A stretch of 48,477 bases of DNA, from assembly GCA_947626025.1 (NCBI GenBank), contig CANQQQ010000008.1:1-48477 (forward strand), written 5' to 3'. Below are positions 17,763 to 26,737 of the stretch, piece after piece. The DNA comes from an uncultured Clostridia bacterium. Its GTDB lineage: Bacteria; Bacillota; Clostridia; TANB77; CAG-508. The notes beneath the pieces are model-generated. The model saw only the letters and a list, made by a program, of their open reading frames with translations, was not told the origin of the DNA and did not search any database. Each line of letters begins with the position of its first letter. Position 1 is the first letter of the stretch. The position numbers were made by a program, and so were the translations under genes.

Positions 17763-17993
17763 TTATATATTATCAATCCAAGATAAAAAATTACTATTTG
17801 CATTAATAATTTCACAACAAGAAATTTCAGCTACCTTGTAATCATGTATTTTCTTTATTTCATTTTCTATTTCATTAAATAAACTTTCTTTTGTTCTAAA
17901 TTCCAATTTATATTCGTCACATTCTTCTAATTGATTATCCCACCAATATTTAGAATGAACTTTAGATAATTGACTACCTGCTACTAACATTCT
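17763..17993 (-). pseudogene. CutA1-like fragment (N-terminus missing)
   Basis: About 75 residues matching the C-terminal two thirds of CutA1 proteins: LVAGSQLSKVHSKYWW, an EYKLEFRTK strand, the helix LFNEIENEIKKIHDYKVAEI, and SNFLSWIDNI at the end. The first 30 residues of the family, including the TAPS-like strand and helix, are absent. Upstream the sequence switches to the beginning of an unrelated HD protein in another frame. CutA1 forms small trimers associated with metal tolerance and signalling. It is most likely a dead remnant created by a deletion. Confidence 0.75.
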
Positions 17994-18055
17994 TTCCCTA
18001 TTGTAACCATTTTTCTAGCAACTGCTAATGAATGTTTTAATCTATTTTCATCCAT
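17984..18055 (-). pseudogene. N-terminal fragment of an HD-domain hydrolase
   Basis: A good AGGA ribosome site and ATG at 18055 begin a 23-residue frame, MDENRLKHSLAVARKM..., which resembles the first helix of HD phosphohydrolases (a 'KHSLAVA+KM' pattern). It stops at 17984, exactly where the CutA-like sequence begins in another frame. It starts 10 bases after the helicase gene stop, so the original HD gene was the next gene of the defence operon. Confidence 0.6.
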
Positions 18056-18064
18056 ATAAATATC

Positions 18065-19210
18065 CTACTTTTCATTTTTTAATTTTCTATATTCTTTTTT
18101 ATAATTTGGTTTTATACAATCGAATTTTGATTTTTGTATAATATATAAATTACCTTTAGTTCTGGTTAAAGCCACATATATCTTGTTTATTGATGAATTA
18201 TATTGTATGTTGTTTTCCTCTTTTAAATTTTCATACCTTCCTGTTAATATTACACATATATCACTATATGTATCTCCTTTCGAATATCCCCAATTTATAC
18301 AATTAAACTTATAATTTTTGCTTTCACTTTCTACAAGCTTTATTATTTTATCATTTTCTATAATTTCTTTTATCTTATCATTATTCTCTAAAAAAATAAC
18401 ATTTCCTTTATTATCATTATCTGCATATATTTCTATATTAAATTTTTTTCTAATGAATTGACATATGTTTTCTGGGCATCTTCTAGTTTTTTGTAATGTT
18501 TTTGTATCCACTTTTAATTTCAAATCTTTTAATAATGCTATATATTCTTCATATGTAATTATTCTCTGAGTCTTCTTTGTGTTTCCTACTTTAAATGGTT
18601 TTCCTGTATTATTTTTGCCATTTACAGAATGTTGAAAATAGTCTCCTACTAAAATAATGTTGTTTGATTTCTTTATAATCTTTTCAATCAATTCATAGTC
18701 ATGTTGTCTAAAATCTTGAAATTCATCTATGTATATATACTCAAAAAAATTATTTATATTTTTCATTGCAGTATCAAAAAGATTATATTCACTTCTTTCT
18801 TTTACTTTTAATATAAGTTCTGATAAATTTGCACAATAATATTTATCTTTTATAACATAATGTTCAAACTCACTGTTATCTTTATAATTTTTATTAGGAA
18901 AATTATTTATTAACTTAGGTGGTGGCTCTATTAAGCTAACACCTTTACTTTCAAATGATTTTATTCCAAAATGCTTAGCAATTATTGGCTCATATGGTCT
19001 TATAAAAAAATTATACTTAAAACTATCAAATGTATAAACATATGTATTTTCTAGTATTTCATTATGATTTTCATTTAGTTCTTTAATAATATTTTTTATA
19101 TTTTGATTAGTAAAAGCTAATATTATATTCCTTTTGTTTTTGTTAACATTCTTACATAATGTATATGTTTTTCCAGCTCCTGCTACAGCCAATATTACCC
19201 TTTTATCCAT
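18065..19210 (-). CDS. gajB-like: UvrD-like helicase, Gabija GajB-like, short form
   Basis: Superfamily 1 helicase of 381 residues. Walker A AGAGKT at 10-15, Walker B DEFQD at 162-166, motif III VGDYFQ at 188-193, a TRRCP motif IV-like segment at 242-246, and motif VI YVALTRTK near the C-terminus. Usual UvrD/GajB proteins are 480-700 residues, so the accessory 1B/2B domains are reduced. Its start overlaps the end of the OLD-family nuclease gene by 16 bases and has its own GGAGG site, so the two are co-translated. OLD nuclease plus UvrD helicase is the composition of Gabija antiphage systems. Confidence 0.82.
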   Translation of the reverse strand: MDKRVILAVAGAGKTYTLCKNVNKNKRNIILAFTNQNIKNIIKELNENHNEILENTYVYTFDSFKYNFFIRPYEPIIAKHFGIKSFESKGVSLIEPPPKLINNFPNKNYKDNSEFEHYVIKDKYYCANLSELILKVKERSEYNLFDTAMKNINNFFEYIYIDEFQDFRQHDYELIEKIIKKSNNIILVGDYFQHSVNGKNNTGKPFKVGNTKKTQRIITYEEYIALLKDLKLKVDTKTLQKTRRCPENICQFIRKKFNIEIYADNDNKGNVIFLENNDKIKEIIENDKIIKLVESESKNYKFNCINWGYSKGDTYSDICVILTGRYENLKEENNIQYNSSINKIYVALTRTKGNLYIIQKSKFDCIKPNYKKEYRKLKNEK

Positions 19211-20769
19211 TTCAAAGCCTCCTTGACATATAAAGGATATTTAAATTTTTCATTTGACATACAAATCTTATATGCTATTTCGGCTTTATTATTTAACATC
19301 TTTCCTAAAATTTGTCCATAATCCTTTTCTTTGTATAAGTACTTTGCATTTTCTTTAACATCTATTAAATCATTCAATTTATTTGAATTTAAGTTATAAA
19401 AGCAAATTTCCCATGTCCAATTTAGTATATTATTATCTACAAATATTTTTATATTACAATGTTGTTTGTTATAACTATTTATTTCATTTATTTTTTCTTG
19501 ACTATTATCATTATCTGTAATAACACATATTTTTTTGTCCATTAATTCTGCAATATGAATAAAATTTTTATATTTAACGCCATTACAAGAAATAATATCA
19601 ATCTCATTTTCTTCAACTGTTTCGTTAAACATTTCTTTAAAAATTTTAGGAACTAAAATATATTCCGTTGCACCTTCTACCAATATAACTCTTTTAGCTA
19701 ATAAAAACTGTAATAGATTATTGTTATCACTTTTTATAAAGAACTCTGCTATGTCTTTATCTACATCTTTTAATTTTTTTGACTCATTTTTATTAACCCA
19801 AATTATATTATTTATATTTAATCCACTCACAATAAGACTACTATGAGTAGTAATTATAATTTGCTTATCTTCCTTATAGTTTTCTATATTTTTTAACATT
19901 TTTCTAAGATTGATATAACTTAAATGATTCTCAGGTTCTTCTATTGAAACGACATCTAGTTTACTTTTTGCTCTATCTAATGCTATCTGAGTCTTTAAAA
20001 GATTTTCCATTCCCTTTCCTTTGTTTTCTAACAAAACATCATTATCTAAAATAGAAATAATATTTTCTAATATTACTTTCTTTGTATCTATTCCAAACTT
20101 TTGTGTTTCTGATATTTTTTCTAGATTTAAGTTTGAAAATATATCTTCTATATTTATTCTAAAATCATTTTTAGCTTTAATCATTTTAGTTCCATTATAT
20201 CTACTTTTGAAAACAGATTTATTATAGTAATTATATGTATTATACTGGGTAGTAATAGAATTATCTATTGTTAAATAGTTAAGTGGTTGTTTTAAAATAT
20301 TAAAAGATGATCCTTGAAAAGTAGTCCACTTCATCTCATAATATTCATATGGTATTTTTTTCTCTTGTATAAATTCAAATACATCCTGTTCAAACTCTTT
20401 ATTTAGTTCACATATATATTTGATTCCATATTTTTCGCTTTCATCATTATTATGCATTCCGTAGAATAAAAAATTATTTTTAGAATCATTATCTAAATTA
20501 AATTCTATTTCAATTTCTATTTTGGGTAAACTTTCTATCGAAGGGTTTTCTTTAAATTTTTTTACATTATTTATATTTAACAAATCTTTTATTATAGATT
20601 TATCTACATTTTTATATAATTGATTTATACATATATTTATTGCTTCTAATATAGTACTTTTTCCTGATTCATTTTCACCTATAATAATATTTACATTTTT
20701 ATCAAACTCTATATAAAAATTTTCAAATTTTTTCAATCCTTGTATTGTTAAATTCTTTATATAATTCAT
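19195..20769 (-). CDS. gajA-like: OLD-family ATP-dependent endonuclease, Gabija GajA-like
   Basis: 524 residues. The N-terminal ABC/SMC-type ATPase has Walker A GENESGKST (31-39), Walker B VVSIEEPE (273-280) and the H-loop ITTHSS (about 306-311). The C-terminal TOPRIM nuclease has LVEGATE (363-369) and the acidic pair ITDNDN (417-422). This order and the adjacent UvrD helicase are those of class 2 OLD nucleases such as GajA, which cut DNA and form a large complex with GajB. It is slightly shorter than the 570-580 residues typical of GajA. Upstream lies the DUF1016 nuclease gene in the same orientation. Confidence 0.85.
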   Translation of the reverse strand: MNYIKNLTIQGLKKFENFYIEFDKNVNIIIGENESGKSTILEAINICINQLYKNVDKSIIKDLLNINNVKKFKENPSIESLPKIEIEIEFNLDNDSKNNFLFYGMHNNDESEKYGIKYICELNKEFEQDVFEFIQEKKIPYEYYEMKWTTFQGSSFNILKQPLNYLTIDNSITTQYNTYNYYNKSVFKSRYNGTKMIKAKNDFRINIEDIFSNLNLEKISETQKFGIDTKKVILENIISILDNDVLLENKGKGMENLLKTQIALDRAKSKLDVVSIEEPENHLSYINLRKMLKNIENYKEDKQIIITTHSSLIVSGLNINNIIWVNKNESKKLKDVDKDIAEFFIKSDNNNLLQFLLAKRVILVEGATEYILVPKIFKEMFNETVEENEIDIISCNGVKYKNFIHIAELMDKKICVITDNDNSQEKINEINSYNKQHCNIKIFVDNNILNWTWEICFYNLNSNKLNDLIDVKENAKYLYKEKDYGQILGKMLNNKAEIAYKICMSNEKFKYPLYVKEALKWIKG

Positions 20770-20799
20770 ATTTTTAAATCCTTTTACAAATTAACTTTT

Positions 20800-21825
20800 T
20801 TATTTATTATTTAATCTTTTCTCTAGTGTTTCAATACTTGGTAAATTATTGGCTAAATATTCTGGAATCTCTTGTAAATATTTGTATTCTGCCACTCCTA
20901 TTGGTTTATTTATGTCTTTTAATGCTAATTCTGCAGTTAATTTGTGTTCATCTCTACATAATAAAATTCCTATTGTTGGATTATCATCTTCCTTTTTTAA
21001 TAACATGTCCACTGCATTTAAATAAAAATTTAATTTTCCTGCAAATTCTGGAATAAATTTAACTGTCTTTAATTCTACAACAACATAGCATTTCAAATTT
21101 AAATTGTAAAATAGCAAATCTATATAATAATCTTCTCCTTCTATTTCTAAATGATATTGTCTTCCGACAAAAGCAAAACCATTTCCAAACTCTAAAAGTA
21201 AATTAGTTATATTAGAGACTAATGCATCCTCTATATCTTTTTCTAATGCCTTTTCATTATAGGTAATATCAAATATATACGGATCTTTTAACATTTCTAA
21301 TGCTTTTTTTCCCATTTCTTTTGGTAATGTTTCTTTATAATTACTTATTTTATTATCTAATAATGCCTGTCTATTATATAAATCTGTTGCAATTTGATGC
21401 TCTAATTCCGTTCTAGTCCAAAGGTTTTCTAATGCTTTTTCAGAATACCATATTCTTTCGTTTTGATTTTTCACTTTATCCATTATAGATATTACTAATC
21501 CCCATGGCAATTTTGCAACATTGTGTTGCAAAATTGAATCATATTCAAATTCTTTTGCAAATTTTTGCATATACCTTAAATTTCTTGCTGATAAACCTTC
21601 TGCATCTGGAAATTCTAATTTTAAATCTGTAGATAAATTATTTATAAAATTGCTACCATATTTATTATTCTCTATTAATCCTTTTCCAATTCTATAATAC
21701 ATTAATATTAATTCGTTATTTGCATTTAATAGAACTTTCTTTCTAGTGTTAATTATATCTTTTTTTATCTCATTTAAAAATTTAAAATACTCATCATTGT
21801 TAATAGTATTAATTAAATCTTTCAT
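20800..21825 (-). CDS. DUF1016/YhcG-type PD-(D/E)XK nuclease
   Basis: About 341 residues. The N-terminal DUF1016 helical domain is recognisable from YYRIGKGLIEN, GLSARNLRYMQKFA and AKLPWGLVISIMDKV. The C-terminal nuclease domain (about 205-330) carries AFVGRQYHLEIEGEDYYIDLLF and VVVELKT: D and ExK of the PD-(D/E)XK core. The start at 21825 (MKDL) lies six bases after a GGAGG site; the frame extends to 21852 without a better signal. Such proteins are common on mobile islands, often near restriction or toxin genes. Two matched palindromes, one in the leader and one inside the gene (21508-21536), suggest self-regulation. Confidence 0.85.
   Translation of the reverse strand: MKDLINTINNDEYFKFLNEIKKDIINTRKKVLLNANNELILMYYRIGKGLIENNKYGSNFINNLSTDLKLEFPDAEGLSARNLRYMQKFAKEFEYDSILQHNVAKLPWGLVISIMDKVKNQNERIWYSEKALENLWTRTELEHQIATDLYNRQALLDNKISNYKETLPKEMGKKALEMLKDPYIFDITYNEKALEKDIEDALVSNITNLLLEFGNGFAFVGRQYHLEIEGEDYYIDLLFYNLNLKCYVVVELKTVKFIPEFAGKLNFYLNAVDMLLKKEDDNPTIGILLCRDEHKLTAELALKDINKPIGVAEYKYLQEIPEYLANNLPSIETLEKRLNNK
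21508..21536. promoter_or_regulatory. Operator-like palindrome inside the DUF1016 gene
   Basis: A perfect 13-bp inverted repeat with a 3-base centre. Its core, TTTGCAAC-N5-GTTGCAAA (21512-21532), has exactly the arms and spacing of the palindrome in the gene's leader at 21841-21871. It lies in codons for the segment QHNVAK. Confidence 0.6.
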
Positions 21826-21840
21826 TAAATTCCTCCATTT

Positions 21841-21871
21841 TGAAATTTGCAACGGAGCGTTGCAAATTTCA
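21841..21871. promoter_or_regulatory. Operator-like palindrome in the DUF1016 leader
   Basis: A perfect 13-bp inverted repeat around GGAGC with core TTTGCAAC-N5-GTTGCAAA, directly upstream of the ribosome site of the DUF1016 nuclease. The repeated core within the gene argues for a binding site rather than a chance hairpin. Without a T-run it is a poor terminator. Confidence 0.65.
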
Positions 21872-21951
21872 TATTTTTCTTATTTATATCATAAATTTGC
21901 TATAAATTCAATTATTTTCCAATATTCCTTAAAGATAACAGGTTGTTATTT

Positions 21952-22907
<956 letters not shown>

Positions 22908-22925
22908 TCAATATTTTTGGTCAAA

Positions 22926-23040
22926 AAAAACCGTTTCTTTTGAAACGGTTTGAAGTTTTTGTGTTTATTAAATTTTTATAGTCTTGTAACCTAAGTTATA
23001 TCAAGATTTATAAAAAATTCGACAAAAGCTCGTATTGGTG
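22926..23040. repeat. Right copy of 115-bp direct repeat at tRNA-Tyr
   Basis: Identical to 16020-16134. It runs from the terminator of tRNA-Tyr to the fifth base inside the tRNA 3' end. The repeat includes only CACCA of the tRNA itself, unlike usual tRNA-targeting integrases whose repeats cover the T-arm half. The serine recombinase start lies 40 bases to its left. Confidence 0.9.
22928..22951 (-). terminator. Terminator of tRNA-Tyr
   Basis: A 10-bp stem AAACCGTTTC/GAAACGGTTT with a 4-base loop, followed on the minus strand by a T-tract. It lies about 85 bases downstream of the tRNA. An identical copy is in the left repeat. Confidence 0.85.
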
Positions 23041-23121
23041 GGCAGAGATGGATTCGAACCATCGTACTCAAATGAGAACAGATTTACAGTCTGCCGCCTT
23101 TAGCCACTCGGCCATCTACCC
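23036..23121 (-). tRNA. tRNA-Tyr (GTA anticodon), CCA encoded
   Basis: An 86-base class II tRNA. The acceptor GGGTAGA (5' end at 23121) pairs with TCTGCCC, discriminator A, and CCA is encoded at 23036-23038. The anticodon loop CTGTAAATC gives GTA. A long variable arm, as expected for bacterial tRNA-Tyr, precedes the GGTTCGAATCC T-arm. Target of the island insertion. Confidence 0.97.
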
Positions 23122-23152
23122 ATATATATTGCTTTTGCGAAACAACATTGTA

Positions 23153-23181
23153 ATTATAAACTTTTTTGATTTATATGTCAA
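23153..23181 (-). promoter_or_regulatory. Promoter of tRNA-Tyr
   Basis: Consensus TTGACA (23176-23181) and TATAAT (23153-23158) on the minus strand are exactly 17 bases apart, about 32 bases upstream of the tRNA 5' end. Confidence 0.85.
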
Positions 23182-23315
23182 TACTAATTCTTAAAAAAGT
23201 TGATTTTCTTTAACTTTTATTATATAATTCTTTTCATAACAGTATTATTCTCGATACGCTTACATATTTAATGTTTTTAGCAAATTTTAATGTAGAATAT
23301 ATGGAGGTTTTTGTA

Positions 23316-23471
23316 ATGCAAATTAAAGAAATTCGATTATTAGATGTTGATATATTTCAAAACAATGAAAAAATTTTCTCAGGAAAGGTTGAAGATGCTT
23401 ATTCACAATATGGAAATTGTGAAACTAAGGAAATTCATTTTGAAGACGGAAAAATGTGCATCTCAATTTAA
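23316..23471 (+). CDS. Hypothetical small protein, 51 residues
   Basis: ATG at 23316 follows GGAGG at normal distance; an upstream in-frame ATG at 23271 lacks a site. The product (MQIKEIRLLDVDIFQNNEK, then a short strand-rich, acidic tail ending EDGKMCISI) has no membrane segment and looks like a small beta-rich protein. I do not recognise a family. It may share a transcript with the cation efflux gene 70 bases downstream. Confidence 0.6.
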   Translation: MQIKEIRLLDVDIFQNNEKIFSGKVEDAYSQYGNCETKEIHFEDGKMCISI

Positions 23472-23540
23472 TTCTTAAGTAATAAATTTCTATACAATAA
23501 ATATTTATATTACTAATATAGAAAGGAAGTATTTTTTATT

Positions 23541-24398
23541 ATGAATCGTGAATCTTCTATAAAACGTGTTGGTATTATTGGAATTGTAGGTAATCTTTTC
23601 TTATTAATTATTAAATTTACAATTGGATTTTTATGTCATAGCCAAGCTATGATTGCTGATTCTGCTAACAGTGCTGGAGATATCTTTGCTTCTCTAATGA
23701 CTACTATAGGCAATAAAATTGCTAGAGTTCCTAAAGATCATGATCACAATTTTGGTCATGGTAAAGCTGAATACTTATTTTCTATGTTTATAAGTATATC
23801 TATGATGATTGTTTCTTTTAAATTATTATGGGACTCTGTTAGTTCTCTTATATTCGGTTCTAATTTTACTTTTTCTTTTGCACTTATAATTGTTTGTATT
23901 ATCACTATTATTGTTAAATTTTCTTTATTCTTATATACAAGAAAAATTTATAAATTGCATGATAGTATTTTAATAGCATCAAGTATGCAAGATCATAAAA
24001 ATGATTGTATTATCACTTTGTGTACTTTGATATCTATTTTATTTGGTCTATATGGAGTATATTGGGTCGATGGAGTCGTTGGAATTGGAATTTCAGTTTG
24101 GATATTTTATTCTGGAAGTAAAATTTTCATAGAAGCTTATAATGTACTTATGGATGCTTCTATTGATGAAACAACTAAAGATATGATATTAGAGCTTTCA
24201 CATATATATGACAATATAAAAAGTGTTGAAAATATAGCTTCTGCCCCTGTTGGTTATCAATATATAGTTTTTGTTACAATTTGTGTAGATGGAAACATTT
24301 CTACTTTTGAAAGTCATAAATTAGCTGATGATTTAGAAAATGATATAAAAAATTTAGATAAGGTTTACGATGCTATCGTTCATGTAAATCCTATTTAG
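23541..24398 (+). CDS. Cation diffusion facilitator family metal efflux transporter
   Basis: Antiporter exporting divalent metals (Zn, Fe, Mn or Co) from the cytosol. 285 residues with six membrane helices. The metal site DSANSAGD in helix 2 and QDHKND in helix 5 form the usual four-ligand site, and the DHDHNFGHGKAEYLF loop follows helix 2. A short cytoplasmic C-terminal domain (about 205-285) is present. An AAAGGAAG site precedes the start. The site residues D/D and H/D are of the Zn/Fe type, but the metal cannot be assigned from sequence. Confidence 0.92.
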   Translation: MNRESSIKRVGIIGIVGNLFLLIIKFTIGFLCHSQAMIADSANSAGDIFASLMTTIGNKIARVPKDHDHNFGHGKAEYLFSMFISISMMIVSFKLLWDSVSSLIFGSNFTFSFALIIVCIITIIVKFSLFLYTRKIYKLHDSILIASSMQDHKNDCIITLCTLISILFGLYGVYWVDGVVGIGISVWIFYSGSKIFIEAYNVLMDASIDETTKDMILELSHIYDNIKSVENIASAPVGYQYIVFVTICVDGNISTFESHKLADDLENDIKNLDKVYDAIVHVNPI

Positions 24399-24407
24399 CT
24401 ATTGCAT

Positions 24408-24698
24408 TTATCGATTTAATTGTACAATTTCTATAATATCGGCAATATATTGACTAATTACTGGTATATTTAATGTAATTATTCTCTGAAGAATAATTAT
24501 AATTATTGCTGTAACAATTGAGAAACCTATACCTACTCCAACGCCCTTTGAAATTCCAGATAAAAAATTTCTCCATAATAGTTTTTTCCAGTTTCCTATA
24601 ATTTCGCTTAATTCTAAAATTTTGTTTTTTGCAAGACTATTATTTAAATTTTCAATATTTGTCTCTAGTCCTTTCAATATTTTATCATTAACTTCCAT
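24408..24698 (-). CDS. DUF5665-like small membrane protein
   Basis: 96 residues: a helical N-terminus (about 1-35, coiled-coil-like), then NWKKLLWRNFLSGISKGVGVGIGF leading into one membrane helix (about 48-72) and a second amphipathic segment ending IADIIEIVQ. The WRNFLxGxxxGxGxxxGF pattern is that of the Firmicutes DUF5665 family, of unknown function. Convergent with the cation efflux gene. An AAGGTGG ribosome site is present. Confidence 0.7.
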   Translation of the reverse strand: MEVNDKILKGLETNIENLNNSLAKNKILELSEIIGNWKKLLWRNFLSGISKGVGVGIGFSIVTAIIIIILQRIITLNIPVISQYIADIIEIVQLNR

Positions 24699-24743
24699 AA
24701 AACCACCTTATATTATAATTTACAATTTCATATATTTAATGCA

Positions 24744-24782
24744 AAGCAAATACGAAAAATATTTGATTTTTCGTATTTGCTT
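24744..24782. terminator. 17-bp perfect hairpin between the RT remnant and DUF5665
   Basis: Arms 24744-24760 and 24766-24782 pair without mismatch around a 5-base loop. The T-tract after it is short in both directions. It could terminate transcription coming from the GT39-like gene, or it could be the end of a decayed insertion. Confidence 0.55.
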
Positions 24783-24852
24783 TTGTAGATTTGAGTTTGA
24801 AAATGATAATAAGTAAATCTTAAAGGTAATTTAACATACTTTGTTATTGATA

Positions 24853-24961
24853 TTAAAACTCGTTCGCTACTTTTTCACTTTTAACAAGTATAATACAGTC
24901 ATCGACATATCTTACAAAATTTGATATTTTGAATATATTTTTAACTAATAACCTATAGATA
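24853..24961 (-). pseudogene. Reverse transcriptase fragment with YVDD motif
   Basis: In the gap between the GT39-like gene and DUF5665, the minus strand encodes IFKISNFVRYVDDCIILVKS followed by EKVANEF and a stop at 24853. The RYVDD-hydrophobic pattern is the catalytic core (domain 5) of group II intron or related bacterial reverse transcriptases. Only about 35 codons survive. Flanking DNA up to the hairpin at 24744 shows no further coding. Confidence 0.75.
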
Positions 24962-24966
24962 TTAAT

Positions 24967-26523
24967 TTATAAATCTTTTTTATTATTAAAAATCAGTTTT
25001 ATTCTTGAATAAATCTTTATTATATTTGCTTTTATACTATTTTCATTAATGAATATAGAGGCAATTGGCATCAATACTACTATATATGGAATTATATATC
25101 TTGACTTTGCTTCCCATAATATATGAAATATAAATCCGCCTATAAAAATAGTAACTAAAAATATTATTTCCATAGAAAGATTTTTACTATTTTGTATTAA
25201 AACTATTAGACTACATAAACAGATTAGTATTAATAAAACTTTTTGATAAAAAGTTAATGGGTTCACAATGTCTTCAAATGAATATTTGTCTACTCTATTA
25301 TTCCATACTGCTGAATATGTATTTTCTGCCCACATAGATGCTATTTTCATAGTATAAAAATTGAAAGTATATTCTATATCTTTTGAGAAATATACTAGTC
25401 TTTCTTTAATTCTTGTTAAATATTCATCTTTAACATTGTCAGGTTCTTTTAATGCATGTTCTCCTATACTTTCATTATACCAGCCATTTGCTCTTGGTCC
25501 TTCTTCCATTGCCATTAGCAAATAACTTATGTTAGGATATTCTTTATTTTTATCCATATTATATTTATCAATATAATAACTTTTCACTAACGATGATGGA
25601 ATAATCGATATAGCTATATATGCTACAATTACTAATATGTTAATTGTATTATTTTTCCATGAGTTCTTAGTCAAATTCTTAAATAAAGTCAATAATAAGT
25701 ATATTACAGTTGCAATTATGAATATTAGACTATTCATTCTCATCATATATGCTATCATTGTAAATATTGATGCACTAACAGGATATATTATCTTTTTATT
25801 TTCCGTATATCTCATCATAAAATAAACGGAAAATAGGCATAACGCTAAACTTGGGATATCTCCATATACAAATGTTGAAAGCATTGGTAAAGATATAAAA
25901 CCTAATATTAATGCTAATAATAGCACTTTATTTATTTTATAATTTTTAGATAATAGATTACTTATTTTATATATTGCAATAACAATTAAAATATTTCCTA
26001 TAATATTTAATATTCTTAGCATCTCAATCACATCAAAATGTATTATCCTAAAGAAAATACTAAACACAAATGCCAATGAAATTTGTTGATGATATGCTTG
26101 CATATATTGACTTAGTGGAATTCCTGCATATGTTGTATGTGGTAAGAATTCCTCCAAATTTCCTCTATAAAAAGTTTGAGCTAAGTTACAAGCATGAATT
26201 TGATCTCCTACTATTGGTGGACGTATTACAATTATCCATATTATATTAAATGATATATAAATTAGTAATGACGTAATAAATAAAAATTTTCTAACCTTTT
26301 TCTCAGATTGTGAGCTTGTATCTCTACATATTTTCTTATTGAAAATTTTCATAATTATAAATATTAATATTGATATTAATATAAGTTTGATATTATATAT
26401 TATACTATTTACATTAATTGTAATATGCTCTGAATTATCCAGACTTGCTGTAAAAAGCATATTTATAATAATAACTATTGCTAAAAATAATATTCCTAAA
26501 TAAAATATAATTTTTTTCAACAT
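24967..26523 (-). CDS. GT39-like membrane glycosyltransferase
   Basis: 518 residues with about 11-12 membrane helices. The first extracytoplasmic loop contains RPPIVGDQIHACNLAQTFYRG, with an acidic residue followed by a conserved His/Gln-rich stretch (YMQAYHQQISLAF). This is the arrangement of PMT/ArnT-type, lipid-phosphate-sugar-dependent glycosyltransferases. A long loop (about 325-405) and a final cytoplasmic basic tail follow. It would transfer a sugar from a polyprenyl carrier to a surface acceptor. Monocistronic, with an AAGGAG ribosome site. Acceptor and sugar unknown. Confidence 0.7.
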   Translation of the reverse strand: MLKKIIFYLGILFLAIVIIINMLFTASLDNSEHITINVNSIIYNIKLILISILIFIIMKIFNKKICRDTSSQSEKKVRKFLFITSLLIYISFNIIWIIVIRPPIVGDQIHACNLAQTFYRGNLEEFLPHTTYAGIPLSQYMQAYHQQISLAFVFSIFFRIIHFDVIEMLRILNIIGNILIVIAIYKISNLLSKNYKINKVLLLALILGFISLPMLSTFVYGDIPSLALCLFSVYFMMRYTENKKIIYPVSASIFTMIAYMMRMNSLIFIIATVIYLLLTLFKNLTKNSWKNNTINILVIVAYIAISIIPSSLVKSYYIDKYNMDKNKEYPNISYLLMAMEEGPRANGWYNESIGEHALKEPDNVKDEYLTRIKERLVYFSKDIEYTFNFYTMKIASMWAENTYSAVWNNRVDKYSFEDIVNPLTFYQKVLLILICLCSLIVLIQNSKNLSMEIIFLVTIFIGGFIFHILWEAKSRYIIPYIVVLMPIASIFINENSIKANIIKIYSRIKLIFNNKKDL

Positions 26524-26737
26524 ATATTTCTCCTTGTATAGTTACATTTATATTGCCACTTGGAATACCATTGTTCTGATCTTGCACTTAATACCGTAAA
26601 CAAATTTTTATTCTATTCATTTATAACTTTAATATTAAATATTATAAATTTATTACACCTAATACAAATAACTATATTGTATTTAGCTTTTTATATATAA
26701 CAAATAGTTATTTTTTTATTCTTCAATATATAAGTTA

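Noticed and set aside
17581-17841. Plus-strand open frame of 86 codons opposite the MBL gene start
   Set aside because: Hydrophobic because it is the complement of the signal-anchor region; no start signals.
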